Origin: Reyranella sp.
Lineage (GTDB): Bacteria > Pseudomonadota > Alphaproteobacteria > Reyranellales > Reyranellaceae
Length of the DNA stretch: 64,000 bases
Reading direction: 5' to 3'
Assembly: GCF_004297265.1 (NCBI RefSeq)
Contig: NZ_SCUT01000027.1
Span: 62,001 to 126,000 of the forward strand
Positions 1 through 10,694 of the stretch are shown here, piece after piece. Position 1 is the first letter of the stretch; each line of letters opens with the position of its first letter. A program made the translations under genes and the position numbers. The notes under the pieces are model-generated. The model saw only the letters and a program-made list of their open reading frames with translations, ran no database searches and had not been told where the DNA came from.

Positions 1-1342
<1,342 letters not shown>

Positions 1343-1511
1343 CTCATTCATCCTTTCCGTCACGGTCGCCTGCCCCCGTTTGGCTGCGACCGCCCATCGG
1401 CGCCCTTGCGCCGACAGGACCGGGCCAGGCGTTTGCTCTCGCCCCTGCCTTCCCGGTTACTGCGATGTCGCGTCAGACGGCCGAACTCACGGGGACCGAC
1501 GACGCGACGCG

Positions 1512-1554
1512 AAAAGGCCCCGTCCCTCACTTTTTTTGATGAGGGGACGGGGCC
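1512..1554 (-). terminator. Hairpin with U-tract between rpsO and pnp
   Basis: Read on the minus strand, a stem of about 14 pairs (GGCCCCGTCCC pairing with GGGACGGGGCC) is followed directly by TTTT. It lies 7 bases after the rpsO stop codon and about 170 bases before pnp. This is a rho-independent terminator or attenuator that would partly uncouple pnp from rpsO, or an RNase entry site as known for rpsO-pnp mRNAs in other bacteria. Confidence 0.8.
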
Positions 1555-1560
1555 GTTGGA

Positions 1561-1830
1561 TCAGCGACGCAGACCCAGACGCTCGATCAAGGTCTCGTAA
1601 CGCTTGCTGTCACGCGACTTGAGGTAGTCGAGCAGCCGGCGGCGCTGGCCGACGAGCTTCAGCAGACCACGGCGCGAATGATGGTCCTTCGCGTGGCCCT
1701 TGAAGTGCTCGGTGAGGTTGGAAATACGCTCGCTGAGGATCGCGACCTGGACTTCCGGCGAACCCGTGTCGCCTTCGGCCTGGGCATACGACTTGATCAG
1801 CTCCGCCTTACGGTCGGCTGTAATCGACAT
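1561..1830 (-). CDS. rpsO: 30S ribosomal protein S15
   Basis: S15 is an 89-residue primary 16S rRNA-binding protein of the small subunit platform. The whole sequence matches the family, including [34 protein letters not shown] and the C-terminal LLDYLKSRD. The length is normal. AGGAG lies 7 bases upstream of the ATG. It is 17 bases downstream of truB, continuing the conserved order infB-rbfA-truB-rpsO-pnp. Confidence 0.98.
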   Translation of the reverse strand: MSITADRKAELIKSYAQAEGDTGSPEVQVAILSERISNLTEHFKGHAKDHHSRRGLLKLVGQRRRLLDYLKSRDSKRYETLIERLGLRR

Positions 1831-1847
1831 CGGTCATCTCCTGAAAA

Positions 1848-2753
1848 CTAAAGGTTGAACACGCGCACCGGCTGGAGAGCGGCGCCGTCCGAACGGACCA
1901 GCGCCACGAGCCTGCTGCCGACTTCGGCGCGAACAAGAGCGCCGGACGGCGGTGCGTCCCGGGTCAAGAGCACCGGCTGGCCATGGCGCAACCGGTCCGC
2001 TTGGGCTTCCGTCAGGGCCAGCGCCGGGATGTCGTCCAGCGCGGTCGCAACGGGAGCCAGGGCCCCGAAGAGCGCGGGAATATGCCCGAGGGCCTCCAGT
2101 TTGGGAAGCGAAATGGACCCTTCTTCGCGGAAGGGTCCCACAACCGTCCGGCGCAATGCCGACAGGTGTCCGACGGTCCCGAGCGCCAGCGCCAGATCGC
2201 GCCCGAGGGACCGGATATAGGTGCCTTTGCCGCACTGGACCACGAAATCCGCGTGGTCCACATCCGGTCGACCGACCATCTCCAGCCGCTCGATCAGGAC
2301 CCGGCGCGACTTCAGTTCGACTGATTCCCCGGCTCGGGCGAGATCATAGGCCCGCTGGCCGTCGATTTTCAGCGCCGAGAAGGCCGGCGGCCGCTGCTCG
2401 ATCTCACCCAGGAACGCCGGGAGCGCGGTCTGGATGGCGACATCCGTCGGCCGGACGTCGCTGGTCGCCGTCACGTCGCCCTCGGCATCCTCGGTCGAGC
2501 GGGCTTCGCCGAACCGCAGGGTGAACCGGTACTCCTTCCGGGCATCCATGATGAAGGGCACGGTCTTGGTCGCCTCGCCGAGCGCGATCGGCAGGATTCC
2601 GCTGGCCAGCGGATCGAGCGTGCCGCCGTGCCCCGCCTTCTGCGCACCGAACAGCCGGCGCACGCGGCTCACGGCCGGCGTCGAGCCCAGCCCGACCGGC
2701 TTGTCGAGCACGATCCACCCGTCGACCTTCTCGCCTTTCTTCCGACGGCTCAT
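1848..2753 (-). CDS. truB: tRNA pseudouridine(55) synthase
   Basis: TruB isomerises U55 to pseudouridine in the T-loop of tRNAs. The protein has 301 residues. GWIVLDKPVGLGST opens the catalytic domain, the catalytic aspartate is D47 in GHGGTLDPLASG, and CGKGTYIRSLGRDLA is a family motif; a C-terminal domain follows. The reading frame stays open for more than 2 kb upstream, but family similarity starts at MSRRKKGEKVDGW, so the ATG at 2753 is used. That ATG is one base from a long palindromic repeat, so the GGAG of any Shine-Dalgarno would lie in the repeat stem. The gene upstream (rbfA) is separated by an opposite-strand gene, so truB probably has its own promoter or long-range readthrough. 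Confidence 0.95.
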   Translation of the reverse strand: MSRRKKGEKVDGWIVLDKPVGLGSTPAVSRVRRLFGAQKAGHGGTLDPLASGILPIALGEATKTVPFIMDARKEYRFTLRFGEARSTEDAEGDVTATSDVRPTDVAIQTALPAFLGEIEQRPPAFSALKIDGQRAYDLARAGESVELKSRRVLIERLEMVGRPDVDHADFVVQCGKGTYIRSLGRDLALALGTVGHLSALRRTVVGPFREEGSISLPKLEALGHIPALFGALAPVATALDDIPALALTEAQADRLRHGQPVLLTRDAPPSGALVRAEVGSRLVALVRSDGAALQPVRVFNL

Positions 2754-2754
2754 T

Positions 2755-2820
2755 GGAGCGCGCCACTCCAGTGGCGCTTCTTCGACGGCCCCTCCGAGCG
2801 CCACTGGAGTGGCGCGCTCC
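2755..2820. repeat. Dispersed palindrome, family 1, copy 1
   Basis: Two 23-base arms in inverted orientation, each itself palindromic around GCCACTCCAGTGGC, flank a central segment of about 20 bases. The arms read GGAGCGCGCCACTCC... and the reverse complement. Near-identical copies occur at 38079-38138 and 58889-58949. This copy lies between the truB start and the following plus-strand gene, one base from the truB ATG. Confidence 0.9.
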
Positions 2821-2900
2821 TCTGATTCTTGAATTCCATCGCGCCCGTTTAAGCCGACAAGACGTTGCGCGCCAGCCGTCGCTTCAGGCAGGCTGCAAAC

Positions 2901-5120
2901 ATGACACTTGGGCTGCAGTCGGATCGGATCCGGCAGACGATACTTTTCGGACTGTTCTTCCTCTCGGGAGCCGCCGCCCTCATCTACCAGACCGCCTGGC
3001 ACCGGCTCCTCGGCTTGTTTGCCGGCGCCGATACGATCGCGGCCGCGCTGGTCGTCGGGGCTTTCCTGCTGGGTCTCGGCATCGGCAGCCTCGCCGCCGG
3101 CTTCTATGCCGACCGCCTGTCGCGCCGGGCCGCCCTGATCGCCTTTGCGATCTGTGAAGTCGGCATCGCGGTCTTCGCCGTGCTCAGCCCGTGGCTCTAC
3201 TACGACGTGATCTATCGCGAGTTGCTGCCGCTCGCGGAATCGCGTGGCGTGATCTTCGCCATCGTCTTCGCGGGGTTGCTGTGGCCGACCTTCCTGATGG
3301 GCTGCTCGCTGCCGTTCCTCTCCAAGGCGATCGTCAGCCAGATCTCGGGCTCGGCGCAGCTCATCGGCTGGCTCTACGGTCTCAACACGCTGGGCGCGGG
3401 CGTCGGCGCCTTCTTCGGCGGCTGGTACCTGATCGGAACGGTGGGCTTCGACAAGGCGGTCTACCTCGGCGCCCTGATCAATCTCGTCGTGGCGGGGGGC
3501 GGCCTCCTGCTGGCGCGCGGCCTCGACCTGGAAGCTCCAGGACCGACGAAGAAGACGGCGACGCCCGAGACGGCGGACGGAATCGTGTGGCGCTGGTCGG
3601 TGCTGGTCTTCATCAGCGGCTTCCTGATCGTCGCGCTGCAGATCGTCTGGTACCGGCTGATCGGCGTGCTGCTGCAATCCAACGGTTACAGCTTCCCGCT
3701 GGTGCTGACGGTGTTCCTGCTGGGCGATGCGGCGGGGTTGATGGTCGGCGCGCGCGTCATCGACCGCATCGCCGACCCAAGGCGCTTCTTCTTCCTGATG
3801 CAGGGCATCGCGACGGCGCTGGCGCTGGCCGGCGCCTGGTTCGTCTATCTCGGCATCGGCGCGGGACTCCTGCCCGCCACCTTCGTCGACCGCGACATCA
3901 TGGGGCCGAACACGGCCGACCCGGCGTTGATCGTGCTGCTGCTCGCCATCGTCGTGCTGCCGGCCTCGTTCATCATGGGTTTCTCGTTCCCGGTGGTGCA
4001 GAAAGCCGTGCAGCGCGACCTCGACCGGCTGGGCAGCCGGGTGGGCCTGGTGCAGCTCGCCAACATCGTCGGCAACAGCATGGGCAGCCTGGTGGCCGGC
4101 CTGCTGCTGCTCGACCTCGCGGGCACGGCCGGCACGCTGAAGCTGCTGGTCGCCATCGGCCTCGCCTTCGCGGTGCTGCAGTTCGCGGGACCCCGCGCCA
4201 CACGCTGGGCCTGGCTGCCGGCCGGAGTGCTGGTGGCGGGGTTGCTGTTCTTTCCGGGGGGCGAGGCCTTCTGGCGTCGCCTGCACGGGCTGACCACCGA
4301 GAAGGCGATCGTGGCCGAGGACAAGACCGGCCTCAGCCTGCTCAAGATGTCGGGCAACGATGACGGCCGCCTGTACATCCAGGGCCATTCGCAGAGCCGC
4401 CTGCCCTTCGACACCGTCCATGCCTATCTCGGCGCCATCGGCCCGCTGACCCACGAGGCACCCCGGCGCGTGCTGGTGATCGGCTCCGGCACCGGCGGCA
4501 CGCCCTATGCCGCGGGACTCAATCCCGCGACCGACAAGGTGAAGGTGATCGAGATCGTGGCGCCGGTGATCGAGACGCTGAAGACCTACACCGCTGCCGG
4601 CGGCAAGTCGGGTGTCGTCGAGCTCTTGTCGAGCAAGCGCTTCGACGTGACGGTGGCCGACGGCCGCCATTCGCTGGCGCTCGACCCGGTGCGCTACGAC
4701 GTGATCGAGGCCGATGCGATCTTGCCCAAGACCGCGCTGTCGGGCCTGCTGAACAGCCGCGAGTTCTTCGAGCAGGTGCGGGCAAAGCTGGCGCCCGGTG
4801 GCATCTACGTGCAATGGGCGCCGACCGAGCGCTCGGTGGCGACCTTCCGCTCGGTCTTTCCCTACGTCACCATGGTTCATCCGGCGATGCTGGGCAGCGA
4901 CCGGCCGATTCCCTACAGCCGCGAGAAGATCGCCGCCCTGCTGGCGCAGCCCGACGTGGCCACGCATCTCACGGCGGCGCGGATCGACAAGGCCGAGCTA
5001 GCGAAGTGGTTCGAGGACAAGACGATCGAGGTGCTGAACGACGGCAAGACGGTGCCGACGGACTCGCCCAACACCGATTTCTTTCCGCGCGACGAGTATT
5101 ACCTCAATCGTCGTCCTTGA
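2901..5120 (+). CDS. Membrane-embedded spermidine synthase-like protein (fused MFS/spermidine synthase type)
   Basis: About 740 residues. The N-terminal two thirds are strongly hydrophobic, with roughly 12-14 membrane segments, beginning TILFGLFFLSGAAALIYQ, which is typical of bacterial integral-membrane spermidine synthase-like proteins. The C-terminal 250 residues form a Rossmann methyltransferase-like domain with the glycine-rich loop VLVIGSGTGGTPYAAGL, then VTVADGRHSLAL and LAPGGIYVQWAPT. Members often lack proven aminopropyltransferase activity, so the substrate is unknown. ATG 2901 (MTLGLQSDRI) is chosen where the hydrophobic family region begins; the frame is open from 2865. It is the only plus-strand gene in this block, splits rbfA from truB, and its 3' end overlaps the 3' end of rbfA by 17 bases. 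Confidence 0.8.
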   Translation: MTLGLQSDRIRQTILFGLFFLSGAAALIYQTAWHRLLGLFAGADTIAAALVVGAFLLGLGIGSLAAGFYADRLSRRAALIAFAICEVGIAVFAVLSPWLYYDVIYRELLPLAESRGVIFAIVFAGLLWPTFLMGCSLPFLSKAIVSQISGSAQLIGWLYGLNTLGAGVGAFFGGWYLIGTVGFDKAVYLGALINLVVAGGGLLLARGLDLEAPGPTKKTATPETADGIVWRWSVLVFISGFLIVALQIVWYRLIGVLLQSNGYSFPLVLTVFLLGDAAGLMVGARVIDRIADPRRFFFLMQGIATALALAGAWFVYLGIGAGLLPATFVDRDIMGPNTADPALIVLLLAIVVLPASFIMGFSFPVVQKAVQRDLDRLGSRVGLVQLANIVGNSMGSLVAGLLLLDLAGTAGTLKLLVAIGLAFAVLQFAGPRATRWAWLPAGVLVAGLLFFPGGEAFWRRLHGLTTEKAIVAEDKTGLSLLKMSGNDDGRLYIQGHSQSRLPFDTVHAYLGAIGPLTHEAPRRVLVIGSGTGGTPYAAGLNPATDKVKVIEIVAPVIETLKTYTAAGGKSGVVELLSSKRFDVTVADGRHSLALDPVRYDVIEADAILPKTALSGLLNSREFFEQVRAKLAPGGIYVQWAPTERSVATFRSVFPYVTMVHPAMLGSDRPIPYSREKIAALLAQPDVATHLTAARIDKAELAKWFEDKTIEVLNDGKTVPTDSPNTDFFPRDEYYLNRRP

Positions 5121-5511
5121 TGTCGCGCGCGACGTCGGGCCGGCGCAGCAACGCGCCGATCTTGTCGGCCTCGTCGAAGGTGCGATCGATGTCGAAGCGG
5201 ATTTCGGGCGCGCTGCGCAGGCCCGCCTTCTCGCTGACCCGGCCACGGAACCACGGCGCCGCCCGGCGCAGCGCGGCCAGCAGCCGTTCCTTGTCCGCGC
5301 CGCCCAGCGGCATGACGTAGGCCGTGGCGTTGCGCAGATCGGGGCTGATGTCGACCGACGTCACGGTGATCGAGGCGTCGCGCAGGTCCGGATCGCGCAT
5401 GTTGCCGCGCTCCAGCAGCTCGGCCAGCAGATGGCGAATCTCCTCGCCGACCCGGAGCTGACGCTGGCCGGGGGCGCGATGTTCTTTGTCGGACGAGCGA
5501 CGCCGCGACAT
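5104..5511 (-). CDS. rbfA: Ribosome-binding factor A
   Basis: RbfA is a small KH-fold assembly factor that binds the 30S subunit and helps mature the 5' end of 16S rRNA. The 135-residue product has the family features: GQRQLRVGEEIRHLLAELL, then DPDLRDASITVTSVDISPDLRNATAYV, and the C-terminal RSAPEIRFDIDRTFDEADKI. GAGG lies about 7 bases upstream of the ATG. It follows infB after a 170-base repeat-rich gap. The last 17 bases overlap the convergent spermidine synthase-like gene. Confidence 0.95.
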   Translation of the reverse strand: MSRRRSSDKEHRAPGQRQLRVGEEIRHLLAELLERGNMRDPDLRDASITVTSVDISPDLRNATAYVMPLGGADKERLLAALRRAAPWFRGRVSEKAGLRSAPEIRFDIDRTFDEADKIGALLRRPDVARDIKDDD

Positions 5512-5530
5512 GGCGTTACCTCTTTAACTA

Positions 5531-5583
5531 CTCCTCCCCATTCAAATGGGGAGGTGTCGGCGTCTGCGCCGACGGAGGGGTCA
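5531..5583. repeat. Dispersed palindrome, family 2 (long-loop form), copy 1
   Basis: The element is CCTCCCCATTCAAATGGGGAGG, followed by a second hairpin GTCGGCGTCTGCGCCGAC and then GGAGGGGTCA. The final GGAGGGG can also pair with the initial CCTCCCC, giving a three-way junction. It lies in the infB-rbfA gap. A close relative is at 11930-11982; forms with a shorter second hairpin flank the DUF559 gene. Confidence 0.88.
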
Positions 5584-5604
5584 AATGCGACGGCGGGACC
5601 AAGA

Positions 5605-5678
5605 TCCCTCCGTCGCCTCAGCGGCTTGGTTACAAGCCGCGAGACGGCGCCCCCCCCCCGGCGGCGGGGGAGGGAACT
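5605..5678. repeat. Compound inverted repeat with a 10-C homopolymer
   Basis: TCCCTCCGTCGC at the left pairs loosely with GGCGGGGGAGGGA at the right, and AGCGGCTTG-GTTA-CAAGCCGC forms an internal hairpin. A run of ten C residues occupies 5650-5659. It lies 4 bases from the infB stop codon, so it may act as a transcription or processing signal between infB and rbfA. The homopolymer is a plausible site of slippage or sequencing error. Confidence 0.6.
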
Positions 5679-5681
5679 CCA

Positions 5682-8432
5682 TTACAACGTCGGCTGGACC
5701 TGCTCGACGTCGAAGCATTCGACGATGTCGCCGACCTTCATGTCTTCGTAGTTCTCGAAGGCCATGCCGCATTCGAAGCCATGCTGCACCTCCTTCACCT
5801 CGTCCTTGAAGCGGCGCAGGCTCTTCAGTGTGCCCTCGTGGATCACGATATTGTCGCGCAGCAGGCGAACCTTGTTGCCTCGCGTGACCTTGCCATCGGT
5901 GACCATGCAGCCCGCGACGTTGCCGGCCTTGGTGACCTTGAAAACTTCGCGGATCTGCGCGTTGCCGACCAGCGTCTCCTTGTAGGTCGGGTCGAGGAGG
6001 CCGACCATCAGGGCCTGCATGTCCTCGGTCACCTTGTAGATGATCGAGTAGTAGCGGATGTCGACCTTGTCGCGCTTGGCGATCTCGCGCGCCTGCGGGT
6101 TCGCACGCACGTTGAAGCCGATGATCAGCGCACCCGACGCCTTGGCCAGCGTCATGTCGGCTTCGCTGATGCCGCCGACGCCGCTGTAGACGACACGGGT
6201 GATGACCTTCTCCGTGCCGAGGCGCCCCAGCGCACCGGCCAGCGCTTCCGCCGAGCCCTGCACGTCCGCCTTGATCAGCACCGGCAGTTCCTTGGCCGTG
6301 CCTTCGCGGATGCCCTTGATCATCTCCTCGAGGGTGCCGCGGCCGCCCGCGGCACGCGCCAGCTCGAGCTGCCGATCGCGACGGGCGCGGAAGTCGGAGA
6401 TCTCGCGCGCACGGGCTTCGCTCTCGACGACGTGGAATTCGTCGCCCGCCTGCGGCGTGCCGGCAAGACCCAGGACCTCGACCGGGAAGGCCGGACCCGC
6501 ATGCTCCACGGCCTGGCCGTGATCGTCGACGAGACGGCGCACGCGGCCCCAGACGGAGCCAGCCACCAGGATGTCGCCGACCTTCAGAGTGCCGCGCTGC
6601 ACCAGCACCGTGGCAACCGAGCCACGGCCCGGATCAAGCTTGGCTTCGATCACGACGCCATCGGCGGCGCGCTCCGGATTGGCCTTGAGTTCGAGAACCT
6701 CGGCCTGCAGCAGGATGGCTTCCTCGAGCTTGTCGAGGTTCATCCGCTTGGTCGCCGAGACCTCGATCGACTGGATGTCGCCACCCAGCGCCTCGACCTG
6801 GATCTCCTCGCGCAGCAGCTCGTTGTGCACGCGGCTCGCGTCGGCGCCCGGCTTGTCCATCTTGTTGACGGCCACGATGATCGGCACGCCCGCCGCCTTG
6901 GCGTGGGCGATCGCTTCCTTGGTCTGCGGCATGACGCCGTCGTCGCCGGCCACCACCAGCACGACGATGTCCGTCACCTTGGCGCCGCGGGCGCGCATGG
7001 CAGTGAACGCCTCGTGGCCCGGCGTGTCGAGGAAGGTGATCTTCTGCCCCGAGGGCAACGTCACCTGATAGGCGCCGATATGCTGGGTGATGCCGCCGGC
7101 CTCGTGCGCCGCCACGTCGGTGGCGCGCAGCGCGTCGAGCAGCGAGGTCTTGCCGTGATCGACATGGCCCATGATCGTGACCACCGGCGGACGCGGAACC
7201 AGCGTCTCGTCGGCATCGGGAACATCGGCAAGTCCGGTCTCGACGTCGCCTTCGGTGACGCGCTTGGAGCGGTGGCCCATCTCCGTCACGACCAGCTCGG
7301 CCGTATCGGCATCGATCGCCTGGTTGATGGTGGCCATCACACCCATGCGCATCAGCGTCTTGATGACGTCCGCGCCGCGCTCGGACATGCGCGCCGCGAG
7401 ATCCTGGACGGTGATCGTCTCGGGAATCGTGACTTCGCGATAGACCTTCTGCTGTGGCTCGCTTCCGAATTGCTGGCGACGCTCGCGCTCCAGGCGGCGG
7501 CGCTGCTGCGCCACCGACCGGCTGCGGAAATCGTTCTCGCCGGCGACCGCGCGGCCGACGTCGACCTTGTCGTTGCGGCGCTTCGGCGCCTCGCGACGAG
7601 CACCCGTCGGCTGTGCGGGACGCTTGATGACCACGGGCATCCGCGGCGGCGGCCGGTTTGCGGGGGGCGGGGCCGGACGGCGAATCGGCGCGGCCGGGGC
7701 CGCCGGGGCGGGAGCCGCGGGCGGCGGTGCCGGGCGGGCGCCGATTTCCTGCGTCTGACGGGCGATCGGCGTTTCCGGCGCAGCCGTCGAGGCCTGGTCG
7801 AGGCGCTTCTGGACGAGCGCGTCGGCCTTGCGCTTGGCCTCTTCCTCGGCCTTCTTGCGCGCTTCTTCCTCGGCCAGGCGCTTGCGGTGCTCTTCGTCGG
7901 CCTTGGCGCGAGCCTCTTCCTCGATGGCGCGACGGCTCGCTTCCTCAGCGGCGCGCTTGCGCGCGATCTCCGCGTCGCGGTTGGCGTCGACCAAGGCCCG
8001 GGCGCGCGCTTCCTTCTCTTCCTCGGTCAGGGTGCGCAGCACGATGCCGCGACCGCCGGAGGTGCCGGGGCGAACAGGCCCCGAGGAACGGCCGGGAGCC
8101 GGTCCCGAACTCCGGCTGGGAGCCGAAGCGGGCGCGCCGCTTCCGCCGCTTCGCAGGTTCAGGGTGCGGCCGGCAGGTGCCGACGGAGCGGCAGCAGGCT
8201 TCGGCGGCTCGGGAGCCGGCGTGGGCGCCACGGGGGCAGGCGTCGCCGCTGCCGCGGGAGCCGTCCCGGCGCGCTTCACCGGCTTCTTGACCTCGACCGT
8301 TACCGCGCGCGTACGCCCGTGCGAAAACTTCTGGCGCACCTGCGTCGCGTCTGCCTTCGACGCCGCGCCCGTGCGCGTGGTCGAGAGGGTCAGCGGCTTG
8401 GTCGTCTTGTTCTGTTCGTTCTGTTCCGTCAT
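5682..8432 (-). CDS. infB: Translation initiation factor IF-2
   Basis: IF-2 is the GTPase that delivers initiator tRNA to the 30S subunit and promotes subunit joining. The product has 916 residues: an Ala/Pro-rich and then charged coiled-coil N-terminal region (about 1-330), the IF2_N domain, the G domain with [15 protein letters not shown] near residue 420, [12 protein letters not shown] and NKMDKPGA near 520, and the domains II-IV including DVQGSAEAL. The N-terminal [18 protein letters not shown] is typical of alphaproteobacteria. ATG 8432 is favoured. An in-frame TTG at 8468 overlaps the ylxR stop (TTGA) and is a weaker alternative. Confidence 0.97.
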   Translation of the reverse strand: MTEQNEQNKTTKPLTLSTTRTGAASKADATQVRQKFSHGRTRAVTVEVKKPVKRAGTAPAAAATPAPVAPTPAPEPPKPAAAPSAPAGRTLNLRSGGSGAPASAPSRSSGPAPGRSSGPVRPGTSGGRGIVLRTLTEEEKEARARALVDANRDAEIARKRAAEEASRRAIEEEARAKADEEHRKRLAEEEARKKAEEEAKRKADALVQKRLDQASTAAPETPIARQTQEIGARPAPPPAAPAPAAPAAPIRRPAPPPANRPPPRMPVVIKRPAQPTGARREAPKRRNDKVDVGRAVAGENDFRSRSVAQQRRRLERERRQQFGSEPQQKVYREVTIPETITVQDLAARMSERGADVIKTLMRMGVMATINQAIDADTAELVVTEMGHRSKRVTEGDVETGLADVPDADETLVPRPPVVTIMGHVDHGKTSLLDALRATDVAAHEAGGITQHIGAYQVTLPSGQKITFLDTPGHEAFTAMRARGAKVTDIVVLVVAGDDGVMPQTKEAIAHAKAAGVPIIVAVNKMDKPGADASRVHNELLREEIQVEALGGDIQSIEVSATKRMNLDKLEEAILLQAEVLELKANPERAADGVVIEAKLDPGRGSVATVLVQRGTLKVGDILVAGSVWGRVRRLVDDHGQAVEHAGPAFPVEVLGLAGTPQAGDEFHVVESEARAREISDFRARRDRQLELARAAGGRGTLEEMIKGIREGTAKELPVLIKADVQGSAEALAGALGRLGTEKVITRVVYSGVGGISEADMTLAKASGALIIGFNVRANPQAREIAKRDKVDIRYYSIIYKVTEDMQALMVGLLDPTYKETLVGNAQIREVFKVTKAGNVAGCMVTDGKVTRGNKVRLLRDNIVIHEGTLKSLRRFKDEVKEVQHGFECGMAFENYEDMKVGDIVECFDVEQVQPTL

Positions 8433-8464
8433 GTCGGCTGTTGTCCTTGGTCCGCCCCGGCCCG

Positions 8465-9073
8465 TCAACCGGCGCCGTTCAGCCGGAAGCTGCGCCAGCG
8501 CGCCGCTCCGACAGAAATTCGTTCAATGAAGGCCCCGCCCGCATCATCGCGCGCGATCGCCACGTAGACTGCCTGTTCGCGGCCGAAGATTCCGCCCAGC
8601 GCGGCCGCATCGCCCAGCCGCTCGAGCGGCAGGCCGGTCGCCCGCAGCTTCTGCAGCCCATCGCCTTCGGCCTCGTCTGCAACGACGAGAAGCCCTGCCT
8701 GTCCGCGGCCGATCATCTGCTCGACCTTCACGAAGCCCGCAACCGCACGCCCCGCGCGGCGCGCCCGGCCGAGATCGGCCAGGGCTCTTTCCAGCAGCAG
8801 CCGCTCGACCCGGTCCACGAGTTCCGCCGACGCCTTCACCGGCCCACGCGCAGCCCTGGAGAACAGCTTCTTCTCGACCGCCCGTTCGAGCGCCGCGCGC
8901 TCGGCTCGCACCCACATGCCGCGCCCCGGCAGCTGCCGCGCCAGATCGGGCACGACCTCACCCTCCGGACCGACGACGAACCGGATCATCTTCTCCGGCG
9001 CACCCGCCTCGCCCGTCGCGATGCAGGTGCGCACCGGGCCGGGAAGGGGAGCCGTGAGATGGGGTTCCGTCAT
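8465..9073 (-). CDS. ylxR: YlxR-type RNA-binding protein (DUF448 plus L7Ae-like domain)
   Basis: About 202 residues. The N-terminal part has the YlxR/DUF448 signature [24 protein letters not shown] and [18 protein letters not shown]; the canonical GRGAW motif is GRGMW here. The C-terminal part (about 110-190) resembles the ribosomal L7Ae/L30e fold found fused to YlxR in alphaproteobacteria. YlxR proteins are nucleic acid-binding and sit between nusA and infB in many genomes, as here. ATG 9073 is used; a TTG at 9103 with GGGAG about 10 bases upstream is a possible longer start. Confidence 0.88.
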   Translation of the reverse strand: MTEPHLTAPLPGPVRTCIATGEAGAPEKMIRFVVGPEGEVVPDLARQLPGRGMWVRAERAALERAVEKKLFSRAARGPVKASAELVDRVERLLLERALADLGRARRAGRAVAGFVKVEQMIGRGQAGLLVVADEAEGDGLQKLRATGLPLERLGDAAALGGIFGREQAVYVAIARDDAGGAFIERISVGAARWRSFRLNGAG

Positions 9074-9119
9074 GTCGAAGGCAAGAGCGGAGGATGCGAT
9101 CAAGGGGGCGGTTCTCCCG

Positions 9120-10658
9120 TCAGGACTTCGCCGCTTCGTCGGCCGGAGCGGCCTCGTCGGCGAACCAGTGCTCGCGCGCCTTCATGATGATGGCGTTGGC
9201 GGCGTCGTTATCGATGGTGCTCTCGCCCACGATCTCGCGCAGCTCGTCGGACGCCAGGTCGGCCAGGTCGTCGAGCGTCTTCACGCCCGCCTCGCCCAGC
9301 GCCACCACCATCGGCAGGGTCAGGCCCTCGGCATTGACCACGTCCTCGGCGACGCCCAGCGACGCCAGACGCTCGGCCAGCTCGGCGTCGCGCTTCTCGA
9401 GATATTCGCGGCCGCGGCGCTGCAGCTCGGTGGCGATCTCCTCGTCGAAACCCTCGACGCCGGCCAGGTCCTCGACCGCGGCCTCGGAAACGTCCTCGAC
9501 CGTGGCGTAGCCCTCGGCGACCAGCAGGTGTGCGATCACGTCGTCGACATCGAGCGTGGCCTTGAAGAGCTCGGTGCGCTCGCGCGTGTCCTTCTGGCGG
9601 CGCTCGCTCTCCTCGGTCTCGGTCATGATGTCGATTTCCCAGCCGGTGAGCTGGGAGGCGAGCTTGACGTTCTGGCCGCGGCGGCCGATCGCCAGGCTCA
9701 GCTGGTCGTCGGGAACGACGACCTCGGTCTTGTTCTTCTCCTCGTCCATCAGCACCTTGCTGACCTCGGCGGGCGCCAGCGCGTTGACGATGAAGTTGGC
9801 CGTGTCGCTCGACCACGGGATGATGTCGACCTTCTCGCCCTGCAGCTCCTGCACGACGGCCTGGACTCGGCTGCCGCGCATGCCGACGCAGGCGCCGATC
9901 GGGTCGATCGAGCTGTCGTGGCTCAGCACCGCGATCTTGGCGCGGCTGCCGGGATCGCGGGCGACCGCCTTGATTTCGATGATGTTGTCGTAGATCTCGG
10001 GCACTTCCTGCGTGAACAGCTTGGCCATGAACTGCGGATGGCTGCGCGACAGGAAGATCTGCGGGCCGCGCGGCTCCTCGCGCACGTCGAAGATGTAGGC
10101 GCGCACCCGGTCGTTCACGCGCAGGGATTCGCGCGGGATCGTCTCGTCGCGGCGGATCACGCCCTCGGCGCGCTGCAGGTCGACGGTGATGTTGCCGTAG
10201 TCGACGCGCTTGACGACGCCCGACACGATCTCGCCGACGCGATCCTTGAATTCCTCGTACTGGCGCTTGCGCTCGCTCTCACGCATGCGCTGCGTGATCA
10301 CCTGCTTGGCGGTCTGGGCGGCGACGCGGCCGAAGTCGATCGGCGGCAGCTCGTCGGTCAGGAAGTCCCCGACCTGGGCCTCGGGATTGCGGCGCTGGGC
10401 GTCGGCCACCGACACCTGCGTGTTCTCGTTCTCGATCACGTCCGAGACCTGCATGTAGCGCAGCAGCTTGATCTCGCCGGTCTTGCGATCGATCTCGGCG
10501 CGGATGTCGTGCTCCAGCCCGTACTTGGCGCGGCCGGACTTCTGGATGGCCTGCTCCATCGCCTCGAGCACTTCCTCGCGCTCGATGCCCTTTTCGCGGG
10601 CGACCATGTCGGCCACCTGCAGCATTTCGAGGCGCGGGATATCGGCTGTCGTCGCCAT
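9120..10658 (-). CDS. nusA: Transcription termination/antitermination factor NusA
   Basis: NusA binds RNA polymerase and nascent RNA to modulate pausing, termination and antitermination. The 512-residue product contains the N-terminal polymerase-binding domain, an S1 domain (VGEIVSGVVKRVDYGNITVDL), two KH domains (IDPIGACVGMRGSRVQAV and LAIGRRGQNVKLASQLTGW) and two acidic helix-hairpin-helix repeats after residue 370 (LLVAEGYATVEDVSEA; LGEAGVKTLDDLADLA). The acidic tail resembles the AR2 repeats of E. coli NusA. AGGAAGAGGGAAG precedes the ATG. It lies 36 bases after rimP and 47 bases before ylxR. Confidence 0.97.
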   Translation of the reverse strand: MATTADIPRLEMLQVADMVAREKGIEREEVLEAMEQAIQKSGRAKYGLEHDIRAEIDRKTGEIKLLRYMQVSDVIENENTQVSVADAQRRNPEAQVGDFLTDELPPIDFGRVAAQTAKQVITQRMRESERKRQYEEFKDRVGEIVSGVVKRVDYGNITVDLQRAEGVIRRDETIPRESLRVNDRVRAYIFDVREEPRGPQIFLSRSHPQFMAKLFTQEVPEIYDNIIEIKAVARDPGSRAKIAVLSHDSSIDPIGACVGMRGSRVQAVVQELQGEKVDIIPWSSDTANFIVNALAPAEVSKVLMDEEKNKTEVVVPDDQLSLAIGRRGQNVKLASQLTGWEIDIMTETEESERRQKDTRERTELFKATLDVDDVIAHLLVAEGYATVEDVSEAAVEDLAGVEGFDEEIATELQRRGREYLEKRDAELAERLASLGVAEDVVNAEGLTLPMVVALGEAGVKTLDDLADLASDELREIVGESTIDNDAANAIIMKAREHWFADEAAPADEAAKS

Positions 10659-10694
10659 GTCTCTTCCCTCTTCCTTAAGCTTTAGCCAGTCCGT

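Noticed and set aside
2754-4967. Upstream extension of the truB frame to give a 1039-residue protein
   Set aside because: The extra part is antisense to the spermidine synthase-like gene and is compositionally a shadow; TruB similarity starts at 2753.
5781-8567. 928-codon plus-strand frame opposite infB
   Set aside because: Antisense to the conserved IF-2 gene and without recognisable domains.
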